Below, piece by piece: positions 10,802-25,800 of a stretch of DNA of 64,000 nt. Position 1 is the first letter of the stretch. The number at the start of each line of letters is the position of its first letter. The notes below the pieces were generated by a model. It did no database searches, was not told the DNA's origin, and saw nothing but the letters and a program-made list of their open reading frames with translations. Both the position numbers and the translations under genes were made by a program. The stretch comes from Patiria miniata (lineage: Eukaryota > Echinodermata > Asteroidea > Valvatida > Asterinidae), in assembly GCF_015706575.1 (NCBI RefSeq), contig NW_024037069.1, forward strand, positions 37,593,315 through 37,657,314, in the 5' to 3' direction.

Positions 10802-13800
10802 ATGGCGCAGATTACGAGACGCAAGGAGCCTGAGAAGTCTCCAGGAATACATTGGCTATGTCTCGCTCTACTCAGCACTCTACCTTTATGTCTTGCAACG
10901 ACAGAAGATGATGCCTGTCATGTCTGCGAGTGTGACAGTTTTAAGAAAATTGTAAACTGCAATGGAAAAGGTCTGAAATCGCAACCAAACGGAATACCAC
11001 ATGATACAACCTGGCTGTAAGTTAGTTCGTGTGGTTTTAAATCAGTAGTAGGCTTATTTCAGTAGTACACCTGCCCTATGAATTTTTCAAATTGTCGATT
11101 TCGATGCCGTTGAACGATTTTCTTTTAATGTAGAATTTTGAGCCAAAAATGTCTTTGACAATATAGACTGTTTCATGCTGATGCTGAATTTAGACTCGGC
11201 CACAGTCGCGTGTGTTACGCCTGGTCTTTGTAGTATGCGTGCACGTACACACGCTGAAGTGGTACGCGTTTAATATGGCACTTAGTGCACTATGAGCACG
11301 ACGTTGATGATGGAATCCAGGGCTGGGTTTCTGTGTGGTGTGGATATCGACTTAAGATCGTCTGGACACAAGCGTCCCTCTCCTAATTCAAAAGCTGAAG
11401 TGAAACAAAAATGAAAACGTAGCCTGGAGCGATTTTTGTTTTTTCAATGTCTCATTAATTTTTTTAGGGTGCACCCTCCCTTTAAAGCTAGCAGAATCAT
11501 TTGAAATTACTCGGGAAATAAATGCAGGCCTACCCACCGATTTAATGACCAAAAAACACTTGCTCAAAGTGAAGATAGAACCTTTTTTATCATATACCCT
11601 GTGAAACTATCCCGCCTAAAATTGTAGTTAAAAAAAAGGGCCATTCAAGATTGTAATGAATAACACAATTTAACACTTTTTTGGGGGTAGAAACCAGTAA
11701 ATGTAAAAATTGTAATGTAAATTTTCATTAAATGTATGCACTAATGCTGCATTAGGCCTACAACTCTTATGTTTTCTTTCCCAGCTTACTTACATAGAAA
11801 TCTGCAAAGTAATATATATATATACTTGGAGTTATCTATATACTTGTATAATTCTGCGACTTGTTATCGAAATTTCTTGAAAAGGCCTAAAAAAAAGTCT
11901 CCGGTTTCTGGTATGCGCGCGCGTCTTCGTAGCCATGCGCGTCGGCAAAATGAAAAAGTTTTTTTTTTCAATAAAAGATGATGTCTCAAAACCGCCAAGC
12001 TCACTGGTTTGACTGGAATCCTCCTGCCGCACAATTTTAACGTGTTTTTAGATGGGGTTATGATCGAGAATAAGCTTTATGTGGCCTCTCTGGACTCCCA
12101 TATATTTGCACTAAGTTTAGTCGAGCACCATTTGCAGTCATCAGCCGGCATTTGAAGCAAAAAAGTCAGGTAAAAAAAAAAAAAAGCCGCGTCGCCGCAC
12201 CACCTTTTGGGCAAGCTCCATACCAGAAACCGGAGACTTTTTTGGGGGGCCAAATCCCGGTTTTTTTCCACACAGATCCTTCAATAGTAATGAGCTGACA
12301 AGACTGAAGACAAATTCATTTCAGAACCATACATGGCTGGCTTTGTTGTAAGTAGGCTTATTACAAACCGTGAAGTTGTGTCTGCCAATGAACAGGCTAG
12401 ACCTAGGGTATATCGTGTCTTTATCGTGTCTTTGAACTCTTGAACGGCCACGTGTCCATGTTTGTCTACTTTATTGTGACCCCAACAAAGTTTGCACTTT
12501 TTCAGACGCAGATTTCTCGAAATTTGGGAGACAGATTGAAATTGCTTAAAGATATTCCTGATCTACAGAGTCTTGGTGGCGTATGGTGTAAAATGGCATT
12601 GAAAAAAAGCCTGAATTAAGTAATGACGGCCGTTATCAAAAAAAAATATGGTCATAAGCCAGTTTGTCCACACGCATGTATACATGGGTATGTAAACACG
12701 GGTAATCGTGGACTAGGGACAAAAGGGTTAGGGCACACACAAAGGGTTCACGATTGATCGATAGTCCACGATTGAAATTCGTGTACAAAACCAACGAGAA
12801 CTGGTGCTAAAAAGTAGGAGTGCAAACAAAGGAATGAGGATGGTCCACGATTGCCGGTGTTTACAAAGATGGGTGCGTGGTCATCGTTATGGCAGTTCTT
12901 TAAATTACCTCATTTACATTTACACTTGCATGATGTTTACGTTCGTGTTTTAGAGGTGCTAATCAACCCAAAGTAAGAACTTTTTCACAGAAATGCTTAC
13001 GCCTAAACGCAGTAATGCAACTATTTTTTTTGGCGTTGAAATAAAACATAAGAAGAGGTTTTCCTGGCATTTTCAAACGTTTTCCACTCCAATTCTGTCA
13101 ACGATATTTATATTCCGATTTGTCCAGCAAATCAATTTAGTGCAATTTCTATATTCAACTTTGTCCTTTTATTCATACAATTTTCAAATTCAATTTTGGT
13201 CGAGGTAAATTCAAACCGTGAGCTGACATATTCGTCCAGGAGTATTCGATTTCGTTCCTTCTACGCCGAACCGTGATTTGCCTGATGCCAAATTCGTCTG
13301 ATGCCACCCAATATAATCCAAACTTTGTTTACTTTCGTCGTACTTCATTGTGACATCTTCAGTAGAAGGCATACAGGCCGCTGATAAGAATAATTTTCCA
13401 CTTTTTTATTTCCTTGTTTCTTCATAAATCTATTGTTTGTTTCTTTTGCTTTTGTCTTCTTAAAACTTGCGTTTGAATCAGTTTTGGGCATATTACACGG
13501 AGAAAGATGGGCTATCATAGTTTGTGGCAATGGCGCACCCAGGATTTGGGGGGTTTTTTTGGGGGGGGGGGTCAAATTTTTTGTTTTACAAATTTGTTAA
13601 AAGTTGAATTTTTTTCATACAGTTTTGCCCAAAACTTTTGGCTGCAGAAAAAAATGTTGGTTTTTTTTGAAGGGCGGCCTATTTTAGTTTTTTTTTTGAA
13701 GGGCGGCCTATTTTGACGTTGGTGGTGCACTTACACGAAAACAGGCCACATTCATATCACCAAGACCAAATCGTGTGACAAAAAAAGAATACAACCTCTT

Positions 13801-16800
13801 GGAAGGGGGCTCAAGCCCCCCCCCCCCCCCCCCCCCAGGGTCCCCGGGTGCGCCACTGGTTGTGGCATTTCCTTCTTTCATTTTAACACTAGTTTTACTC
13901 GTTTCAAAACATTTAAAAGAAATATATGAGTTCTTGGTCATATGTTTAATTGTTTTTCTGGTAACTGCTCTGATTTGGGAAAATCTACTTGTCTGATAAC
14001 ATCATGCGAACGAATGTGCCAAATGACGTTCATTATGGACTCAGATGGGCACCTTGTGTTGTGTGAACATTTCTAGGAATTTGGGAGAAATTTGATTTGG
14101 GGTCCAAAATTGCCTTGTCTTTTGGTAACTGCTCTTAGATATGATATCATGCGAACAAATTTTCCCAATTGTGCTCGATGACACAAGGAAAATACACACA
14201 CACCAGACTAGCTGACATAACACAAGTTTTAAATTGATTGACAAACGAATTTAATCTCTGATAGCTGTCATAATTTTAGCAATAGCTAACTTAAAGGCGA
14301 ATTTAGTCTGTAGCAACGAATATTCTTATTTTACGAAAAACACGTGAAATTCCTCTACGACGAATGAGAATATTAAAATTGGGAAATCGGAATGAAAACT
14401 GTTTTAAAGTAGCCGAGAAAACTGAAATTATTATTTTTTTTTATTTCGAAAACAAATCGGATTTATTGGAGAGCGCCGGGGGCAAGTTTAAATTAGTCTC
14501 TAGTCATGCTGTGCTGAAGATAAAACAACTTACAATATTTTCAACCAAGTCATAAACCAAGTCAATTTTTTTCTGATAAGAAGTTTAAACTTGTTTAAAC
14601 GGCATATTCCTGTTTGTTTAATTATCTGGGAAAAATGCGCAATAAGGTGACCTTTTTTGTATTTTAATTTATGTCAGGTATTTCAAGAACAATCAGATAT
14701 CTGCCATCGAGCCAGGAGCTTTTAGCGGCCTTACCAGCTTAATCCGCCTGTAAGTTTCTTTCATGCAATGTCCAGAAACATTTATGTTGTCACTTGCCGT
14801 GCAGTTTGCTATACCAGTCATGAAATCTGTTAAGTATTACGCCCTTTGATGCAAACAGACAGATAATTACTGATATATGTTCACGGGTTACTGCCTGGGC
14901 AATTTGCAAATTTTCACTTGAAGTCGATTTTTCCTAAAATTCTTAATGTTTTATTCTATTTGATTCTGAAATTTCATATTTTTGACGCTGCACCAATAGG
15001 CTTAAGCTGCTTACAGTTTTTCTATAGTTTTCTCACAGTGATGATTGTTGTTTCTGAGATTTAAAAATGTCATTGAATTAAGGCTACACTGGCAGTTCAG
15101 CCGCTGACAATTTGTATACCAAGTCTAGTAAAATGGAGCCAACATAATTAACAATCGACTTAAAGTTCTCAAAGTTATTCAAAAATTTCCTTAGAATGGG
15201 GGAGGGGCGTGCCCCGACCGCCTATAGCAGGGGCACGCCTTCATTCAATATCACCCCCCCCCCCATCTCAATGCGATTATACGATTATTAGGAACCTCTT
15301 GACCTGTTTTCGATTTCCATGCGTAGTACCTGATGTCAACATGATTACTTATTAAACCTTGTAGGGGTCTGTCAAACAATAGGCTGACGGAGTTGACTCC
15401 AGACATGATGAAAGGTGTCGGTGGATCTGTCATTGGGTAAGCCTTAATAAGCCTTACGATGCGAAATTAAAAGCCAACAGGGTTGAAAGTCCTTATCTGA
15501 ACCTGGGATAGTTGGGTCCCCTCCCTAGCCTCTATCAAACCAATGACAAACTTGGAAACACCAAAAACTGGGAAACACCTATACCCAGGTTTGTGATCAG
15601 AGTTGTCCTCCCTCTCCTAGGCAGACTGCTACACCAAGGCTAACGAGTTCTACATACCAAAACACCTGGTTTAGGCGCCAGGGGCCCGCCTATACCCTCT
15701 GTCCTGTAAAAACAGGGTCAGCACGAGAAGACAGGATTTAATTCGGAGAGGCTAATGGGGAGACGCCGTGCTATAAATGGGACACTTCAGTGAGAATGGA
15801 GCTGCTCGTTTCACCATTCGGTCCCGGCACATCATAAACCCATTTGACCCGGCTGTGGCCAACTTGATGATGATGATTTCTTAACTTAATGTTATAAGTA
15901 TGCTCCCCTCAGCGATATCATAACCGAGACAAGGTTTTAGGGGCTTTATATATACACAATCTTGAAATGTCACTTTCGAAAGGCTGGGGATCTTCTTATA
16001 TAGTGCAGTGATGGGGAACTGCATACAACAAGTATGCAGTTCCCGGCAACGTGCATTAACTTGTACATTATGCCCATTTTACGCCCATTCTCACAGTATC
16101 ACTGTTGAATTGACCGGTAAAGGGTGTCAGGTAGGCCGTATTTTAGATATTTCATCATTTTTAAACCAGATGCAGGTTTGGTTAGGAAATTATGTTGATG
16201 TTTATTTAAAAAAATGTGGGGGAAATTATTGACGGCCATTGCCATTGCCATTGATGTGACTGTCAATACCCCTCCCCACCCCAAAACCCCAAACAAACAA
16301 ACAAACAAACAAACAAACAACCCCAACACCCCAACAAACAAACAAACAAACACCCCAACAGCCCACACCCCAACAAACAACCCAACAAACAGTGGGGTTG
16401 AATGTCCCACGTCCCTTGTACTAACGTTAACATTACACCCTCTTATAAACTACAGGGGAAAGAGTAGCTAGCTGGTAGAAGCGTATTACTCAAAAGCCAT
16501 GTAGGAACGAGGTATCTATTACGTTTATTGTCATGATTCTATCAGTCTTTTGGGAAGTATGTGTAATTAAACGGCATATTTTCCTTTTTCTTTTGGGTAT
16601 GACAGGCTTGACTTCAGCGCATCTAATAATAGTATCAGAAGCATCAGCCCATACACATTTAGTGGAGGTTCCTCCTACCTTCGTGTGTAAGTATAGTCGT
16701 TATTAAGTTACACAACAGACGTTACAATAATATACAAATTATGAATGTTTGTGAGTGCAATGGTACGAATAATTTCATGAGGTGACAGATGAAATGTTCC

Positions 16801-19800
16801 ATTCCACGAGGCGAATTGACCGGTAAAGGGCGTCATTCCCACTTTGGTCACGTCCAATGGCTACCGGATGACAGACCAGCCCATGCCGCCCTTGTCCACG
16901 TACTAGGGGGACTCCAGCCTGACACTGCCTGGAAGAGACCCAGGGGCCGACCTCGCAACACAATGGGTGCGGCAGCTAGAAGTTGACCACAAGACACGTG
17001 CACATCAGCTGTGGCAGTCTGCATCTGATCGCTTGGTCTGGGCGACTCAACGTCCCCCATGATGGATTAGGAGAATGATGATGATGAAACATTGGTTAGC
17101 CCATTAATATTTCATTTTCGTCCTGGATGTACGGTATTTGAAATGAAACGCGGTAGCGGTCTTTCTTACAAACTTTTCTTTAATGGGAAATAAAAAATAT
17201 TCAAATGCATTTATTTATTGATTTGATAGAAAAATCTACAACAACTCGTTGTTGGAGATTCCCTCAAGGCTCTTCTATCGTCCAGGCCAAGAACATCACA
17301 TACTGACTCTGTAAGTCTGGTAAAAGTTATCTTATTATTATCTTCTAGAGGATGGGGAGAAAAAAAATGGGAGGTTGGGTTGGCTGGTCGGTTAGTAGTC
17401 TTGGCCCAAGATTGATAATGCTCAATGCAGAGCATCGCTGGTGATTGTTGTAGAGCGCCCTCGCACAACTGTCCATGGCTAGTAAGAGCTGGCAAACTGG
17501 TCTAATCGTGTCGTTATAGGGCGCACAATCGATTGGGCGCCCTATAACGACACGATTACAATCCGCTATCGATCACTACCGTGTAATCAATCCTATCACT
17601 AACAAAATTGTTGTTTATTGGCAGAGATGCTCATATGAATTATTCTTTTTTACAGGGATTTCAGTGGAAACAAAATTCAACATGTGGCTGCCGATGCATT
17701 ACTCGGAGTGAAAGGCGTACAAGAGGTGTAAGTATAATCTTATGTTTTATTTCAATATCAAATAAAATAATGTTGATATGCAATTAAAGGGAAGATACAA
17801 CATTTGCAAACTTCAAAACACAAAATGATCCAACGCTGGTCGGCCGACCAGCTTTGGAGAAAACTGACTGTTTTTTTAAACTGCTCCCAATTTTTCACAT
17901 TCAGTTTGCCGCACTTTCTTTGCAATTGATTACTCACCTGTGATGGGGTACAAGCGTGCTAGACTGATTCTCTGACCTTACCATTCCCCAAAGTCTATAA
18001 ATTGCTCCGTTTCATCTTAAGTGGGGTCAGGGAACCAGACTACAAGAACATGGTTGGTTTTCTTGGATTTCCCAGCATCTCCGGACCCAAAACGTGAAAC
18101 ATTATTTGCTATTACATACTAATCCTCCCAATCCATTCATTTTTGAAAATTGGAGCAAAAGCAAATGTTGTACATTCCATTTAAAGGTATAAGTATGAAA
18201 CGTGGGGCATTACATGAGACCGACAAATAAGTGTTCTTCTTTGATACATATTTTTTTTAAATGTGGACATAACCCTAAGAATTGATTGACAATCTGCTCA
18301 CCGTGGAAAGATGGTCACGCCAAGACTTGAAATATAATTGACCTTTCGCGGTAGAATCTCGTCAACGCAGCTTGTGAAATATTGTCAAATTTATACATGA
18401 TTATACAAATGGACGCGGAACGTGCAAAATCTGAGACAAACAAATAACCATAGGGTTGTCTAAGGGGCGTGAATAATTCGCAAACCGCGGTAGGTCAATT
18501 GCCAGTAAAACATTTTTTTTCTTCTGATTCTGCTGACTGCATGGTACCTATTAAAACAATCAAAATAACGTCTTCTTCTTTTTCTTAGCGGTGAAAACGA
18601 ATTTTATTTCGTCTTGAATTTTTCATATTCTGTACCTTAATATGTGATTTACTGTTAAGTCCATTTTGAAAAAAAAAACACCATAATTCAAATTTTGACT
18701 GGTTCACTGCCCAATAGGGTTGTGCATCCATGTACTTTGCTTGTCTGTCATCAGTGTGTGTCAGTGGTGCAATAAGAACCTTGGTAGTATCTCGTGAAAT
18801 TAATTGAAATATGCTAAAATCTAATTTTGTTTCGTACTAGATTTCTAAGTTCCAACAACATTGCATCTCTGCCCGAAGACCTGTTTGCCAACGTTACTGT
18901 GTTCGGCACCCTGTAAGTTATTGTAGGTTCATTGTATGAACTTCACTCAAAGATTTTTTTTTCCTGGTCAAATAATAGCTAAAATGAAAATATAAATGTA
19001 CTAACAAATCGCATGGTGCGGATCCAGAGAGGGTTTGGGGGTACGGGTTCAAGCCCCAACCCCCAGCTCCGACTCCGTTTTGTTTCTTAACAAATAGATT
19101 AAAAATATCATTTTGAATCATCTGAATTATATTCTTTCTTTTTTCACAGGGATCTGTCTTCAAACGATCTGTCAAGCATCCCGGATGGACTTTTGCGTTT
19201 TCAGCGGAAACTTCGAACTCTGTATCTCCACCAAAACTTCATTAGAGTGCTCAGAAGGGAGATGTTTGTTGGACTTCAGAACTTAAGGACTTTGTAAGTG
19301 ATATTACACGTGAAAAAAAAAACAAGAGTCAATATTTTACCGACAGCACAATTTTTAAATAATACATATTCTTACCTTTTGTTATATCCTTAGAATATGT
19401 TCATATTTACAAATTTAACAACCTTCTAAAGCAACAAGCTTAATATTTGTGAACTAAAAACATCGATAATATAAGTTCTCCCGGCTATTTTCATTTAAAT
19501 TCATCAAGTCTAACAATCAATTTCATCCGAGAAACTTTTTGCACGCTTTTACCAAAACCAATTTAGTCATTTAATTTCAAAGCTTTGTCGCCCTCTTTAA
19601 ACACTGGGTCGAGAATATTCGTCATTGCAGATCAAATTCGTCTAAGCTGTTAGCAGCATTCAGACATCGAATGTGTGATATCAATTTAAAACTCTTGTTA
19701 AGTAAGTCTGGTTGTTTTCCTAAGTACTATTTGGCTCATTCACGGACCAAGTACAGTACTGAACTCAAAGAACAGTTACCAAAACAGTGTAGTAAAGATT

Positions 19801-22800
19801 ACCAGGATCAACAAAGCAAAATGCTTTAAATAAATAATCGGAAAAAATAAGTGTCAAAATGAAAGACGGAAATGTCTAAAAACACGAATGGAGACTCTTA
19901 AATGTCCTCGTATATGTTATTATAGGTTTTCCCAGCTATTTTAACACTTTTACCACACGCATTCCGAATATTGATACTTTAATTTCGTCCCCGAACATCG
20001 CCAAGCTCACTTCTCAATTTGAGTTTCAGAAAGCCACCACTAGATTTCATTTAAGGTTCAGTATAATTCAAATTGTTAGCATTCCGATTCGTCCAAAATC
20101 TTTGAAGTTCGTCTCGTGAAGCCATCGGCGTTGAATTGACAAAGCAAATTCGTTTTTTTGTCAATCGTTTTCATGTTGTTGTCATTACATTTCGTCCCTG
20201 GTGACTTAAAATCGTATACGATGCGCCCAATATTTAGACTTATTTGAAGAATTATGCGAATTAAAACAATGATAATTCAACATATATTTCCTTATATGTA
20301 TAAATAAAAGTAGTTTGCTGTAAGGCATGAATTATTATTTCACAATTAACATTCGATTCAAAAATTGACATTTCACAATATGCACTGAAATGACATGGAC
20401 ACTAAGCATTAAGTTCAAAGACCTTCTTAATGTTGTTCTTTGATAGACATACCTTATTTCTGTTGTTTTATTCATATACATATATCAAAGAGCAACATTA
20501 CGAAGGAGTTTGATCTTAATGCTTAATTTCCATATGCTAAGCAAAGAGCATATTGTGAAAGTTCAATTTCTGATTTTAATGTTCATTGTAAAAGAAAACT
20601 CAAAATTTACAGCTATATACTTTCAATTATAAGGAAATATTTGTAACAAATTAAAATTTAATTAATGCGCAAAGAAGTCCAAAGATTGGGCACATTTTTA
20701 ATCGCAATGTTTTAAGTCACCAGAGACATTAAAACGAATGACAAAAAACGAATTTGCTTTTTCAATTCAACGCCAATTGCTTCACGAGACGAATTTCAAA
20801 GATTTTGGACGAATCGGAATGCTAACAATTTGAATTATACTGAACCTTAAATGAAATCTAGTGGTGGCTTTTTGAAATTCAAATTGAGAATTAAGCTTGG
20901 CGATGTTCGGGGACGAAATTAAAGTATCGATATAGGGAATTCGCGTGACGAGACGAAATCGAATACTCTGGGACACAAAGTGTTTTAATTTGCTTGAACT
21001 AAATTTGAAATTGTCCGACGAAAAGACGAAATTAAACATTCGAAGTGCACTAAATCGATGTTGCTGGACGATTTTGAATAATAGGATCGGTGAATTCAAA
21101 CGATAAACGTTTAAAAATAGCCGGGAAAACCTATAATGACGTCTCTGTGATGTAACTCAAATATGAATGGAAATATCAAAGCCAAACTTGAGCTTTATAA
21201 GTTCACTTGCTGTCCATGCATTTTGTTTCCAATAATACCACCACCTAAAATCCAAAATCCAAAGTAGAATGTTATAAACCTAACCTCTTGAAGTTTCAGC
21301 TAGGAAGATACCACACGTCTCGAGAAAACAGTGAAAATCATGCACAACCTTGTAATCACAAAACACGATGTCATCATTTCTAACTCTTAATTCCCAAAAT
21401 CACTCAACTGACTGATCGTTGGAAATCACCTACGTTTCTTGAATTCTTCTAAATGACAGCAAGCCAGACGGAATTATTTCACGGGGTGTTTAGTACCAGT
21501 ACGATCTTTAATTCAAGTAAGCTTTTTGATGATAATTCGGAAGGTTAATTTTGGGGTAAATGCAAATATATGTGCCTTTAACAAGTCAAGATTGTGGTAT
21601 CAATCAAAATGTAAAAGTTTTACTTCTTTTGTTTGCAGAATGATTGCTGACAACCCAATAACTGAAATTGATGAGCGAGTGTTTTTTGATACGCAGCTAG
21701 TAAACCTGTGAGTAGTCCTAGTAAGGAATTTGGTGATTAAACTCTTCACGTCCTATAGATAACTTAATGGGACAGTTTGAATAAAAATGCCCCATACACA
21801 CATCGCTTTGACCCAATTGGTGCAATTATCCACGTGTCCATTTGACCATAAGGTATATCAACTAGTTTGTTTTTCTCGGTTTGGTTTCTTTCAATAGTTA
21901 CTTGTTCAACGCGGAGTTGCGTTCAATTGGAGCCAGGCCGTTTATGACGAGAGCCAATTCGCTTCTGCTTGTGTGAGTTCCAATGAAAATGAAGTGCAAA
22001 AACAATTCTCTTTATGATTTTGATTACCAGACAGTATTCATTGAACTGTGTATCCGTTAAAGTATGGGTTTTTTTATATAAAAAAAAACCTTTTAAGATT
22101 GTTAATCCACATGCTTTCGTCTCAGATCTCTTTACGGTAACGACGTCGAAGTTATTGCTGATTCGGTTTGGCAAGATTTAGGACCTCGCTGCAACGTGTG
22201 AGTATATACTTTGCATAATTATTGCAGGACATTGAAGTGATTTAACATCGTACTTATATTTTGCTGTGTTGCAATTTACATGATGAGCAGTTTCATACTT
22301 AATTTGAAACTTATTTTCGGATTTCACCTCGAAATATAGTAGATTTGTTTTTCAATTGCTAATTTCCTAGCGATATAAAAGTTATTCACTTTACATTGAA
22401 CAAAAGAAATCCACCGACGTTTAGTTATTGGATTAAAAAAAATTCGATTTATTGACTGCAAGACTAGACCCAGTAATGTGACACGAGAACTCTCTTTTTT
22501 TCAAATTTTGGTCGGTCGTTCTCATACGACCGACCAAAAGTCACAATTTTGAGAGAAAAAATAACTTCTAGCGCCCTAGTTACTAGTAAGGTTCTACTGA
22601 AAGACAATTTTGCTCTCGCAGGGCGGGTTATTTGTGCACAATATGAAATACCTTGTTGAGACAAATACAGACGCCAATAACAATACGTTGTGGGTTCATA
22701 ACCCAACACCTAAACAATCGGAATAAAGTAGTATTTCGTTCAAACAAAACATGCCAATTGAAAATTCGTTAGGACAAAAACACTCCATTTTGGGGCGTGC

Positions 22801-25800
22801 ATGGGGTATGCATCTTTTAGCATTCATACTTTATTTTACGCTAGCGTGCCAGCATAACTACACTCGACTGCACGGCATATCCTTTCTGTTTCCACAGAAA
22901 CATCTTTTCATCAACAACGGACTCGATTATGTCAGTTGCGTCCCAAAGAACAGATTGATCTTGCTATCTATCATTAATCATCGGCTCATTCAATTTCCAC
23001 AGATCCATTGGCAACACACTCAGGAGAGTTCCTTTCACCAGGTCTGACCTCAATATGTAAGTCTCAATTAATATTCGGTTAGGGATCCGTGTCCACCGAT
23101 GTGGCACAAACTCAAGCAACAATCTCAAGCGTTTGAGTGAGTTTAGTCGAATTATGGTTAACCATGGGCGTCGCAAGGGGGGGGGGCAAGGAGGGGGCCT
23201 TGCCCCCCCCCTCCGGAAAAGCACCCCCCCCCCCAAAAAAAAGGAAGAAAAAAAAAAGAAAAAAGAAAAGAAAAAGAGGCGCGAAGTCATAGTTGTGTAA
23301 ATTTAATGGGTTGGGGGGGGGGGGACAAAATGTCCCTGCCCCGTCTAAAAGTGATAAATCGAGAATGTGTTGAGAAATACAGGCATTTTTGGCAAAAAAA
23401 ATCTTGGTGACGCCCATGTGGTTAACCACAGTCTTCGCCTAAACCTTCGCTAGTTAGTTGAGATTGTTTTGTGTTCATTGCATTTTCTGTATGACTGAAG
23501 TGCTAAATTATGAATTGCATTGAACCATAATTGTATCTATTCATTAAAACTATGCAGAAATTTGGTCGGGACTGATTTTGTTCAAACACTATCCGTGACG
23601 AAGCCGGAACGAGATTTATTGATTCGAGCCGGATTCAGCTGTGAAAAAACAGGAGATAGAACATATCAGTGCACTACGTGTCATCAGGGAACCTACGGAG
23701 GAGCCCCCGAGGATTGTAAATCCTGTCCATCAGGTATGTTAAGCAATTTGTAAAATGAAATATTCCGCAGACGTCGTCGAGCAATGCACCCAAAATAGAC
23801 TGATCCACTAAGCCCCTCCCACTGCGCACTGGGCAAATTAACACGTGCTCCTCTCCAATGCCACACTGCATTTTTCTGCCGCGCGCATTATACGCGCGTG
23901 CACGCGCATGTCGGACTTTTATGCACGCATGTCGGACGTAAATCACGGCTGTGATTGGTCAGAATACCATGGGGCGGTGCTTACTGGATCGGTCCATTAA
24001 AATGATATCCTTAACTTATCGAAAGGTATCGCAACACAAGCACTATATTCCCTCTCGTACAGATCTTAATGCCGAGGTTTTGTTGCTTCTGATTAATGTT
24101 CTATAACGAACAAGTTTGGATTCAATGACTGAGCTTAATTGAGGATAGTACACGTATTCAATATACAGATAATAACATTCTAAGTCGGTCTCGGCTTCTG
24201 CAGTTGGCAAGCAAACCCAATCAGTTTCATTCAAGATTTAAACTACTATTTACATGGTTGGAAATTGTGTAAATACTGTGATTAACCCTACGAAAACTAA
24301 CTCAGCACAATTTAACAGAAAAAGCACTGCCCTAAAGCTTATTCTAAAATAAAAATGTAACAAAACTGTACTATTAAAGCAATGCAACATATTCGACAGG
24401 CATATAAATACAATAAAATAGTTTGTTTTGATGTCTCCTTCAGGAGGTTTTTTTCAAAACCGAACAGGACAAGTTGTGAAGAGAGGAGCAGACCTCAATT
24501 GTTTTTTCTGCAATAATGGCACATACGTTCCACCAGAAGCTCACCCTGGTAAAACCATCGGAGATTGCGTGGTGTGTCCATCAGGCACGGATACAAGCCG
24601 CCACGCAGGATTCCGCGCGTGTCCCTGTGTGTCGAATTACTACCGTAAAGATCGGTTTGGTGAATGCTTCGCCTGTCCGTTGCAAGGAACTGACTGTTCG
24701 GAAGAATATCAACATCTTCTGCCAGGATTCTGGTGGACTTGGGACTGGGGCTCGGTCGACAACTATCAATCCTACGAGAAATATGTACAAAATATCCTCA
24801 TACATAACGAGAGCTACGACGAAAGCACGGTAAGGTTTAATGGTGCCTTGCCAAAAGTTCATCCATGTCCAAGAAAAGAATCGTGTCAGAATGGGGGTGA
24901 CGGAATAAATGCTACATGTGAATTTGGTTATGAGGATTTCTTGTGCTCTCAGTGCATTGCCAACTACTATTCTTGGTTTAACAGATGCTTTGAATGTCCC
25001 AGATGGTATGTGTTTCTTTTAGAGATTGTGGCTGCTCTGGTAGTTATTGTTGTAATAATTATCATCGTGATGTGGGACCTTCGAAGACATCGGCGTAGAG
25101 GGCGTTCTGCCATCAATGTGTTGTTCTCCAGATTCAAGATCGTACTTGGTTTCTATCAGATCATGGGCGAGATATTCGAAGCACTGGATGGGATTCATTG
25201 GCCACAGGCACTTACTAACATTGGTTCATTTTTCCGATTGTTAGAGGTGAATATTGCGCAATTGATCGTTAGCCCTCGATGCTACTTCCCAAATTTCACA
25301 TACCCAACTATTTACATAGAGTTCATAACTGGTATGAGCTTCGTTGTCTTTGTAGTGTTGTTGGCACTGAGTGTGTACGGTTGCAAGAAAAGTTACCTGA
25401 AAATGACCAAATTGTCCAAGGAGGTTTGCAACAATATGTTGGCTCAAACTAAACAAACCTGTTACCTGGTTGTGGTTATTCTTCTGTTTGTCACATATCC
25501 AAGCGTATCGAGTGCCATTTTTACCTTGCTGCCTCCTGGATGTGACGAGTTCTACCTAGATGACACCGATCACTTCAAAGTCCTGCGACTCCGATCGGAC
25601 TACTCCATCGACTGCGAATCAAATCAGCATGTCAGCTACAACTACGCCGCCGAAGTGTCCCTGTGTTATGTTGTTGGCCTTCCGTTGGCACTGTTCCTCA
25701 TGTTGTGGGCAAGTTGTCGAAGCAACAAGGGATCTGATCAATGCTCCTCTGCACCGTCAGATGATTGCAATGCTGGGCAGCCCTTGTGTGACGTTGCAGC

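Noticed and set aside
13708-13996. Glycine- and proline-rich open frames on both strands
   Set aside because: They are caused by the long C run inside the hAT-like MITE at 13528-13858.
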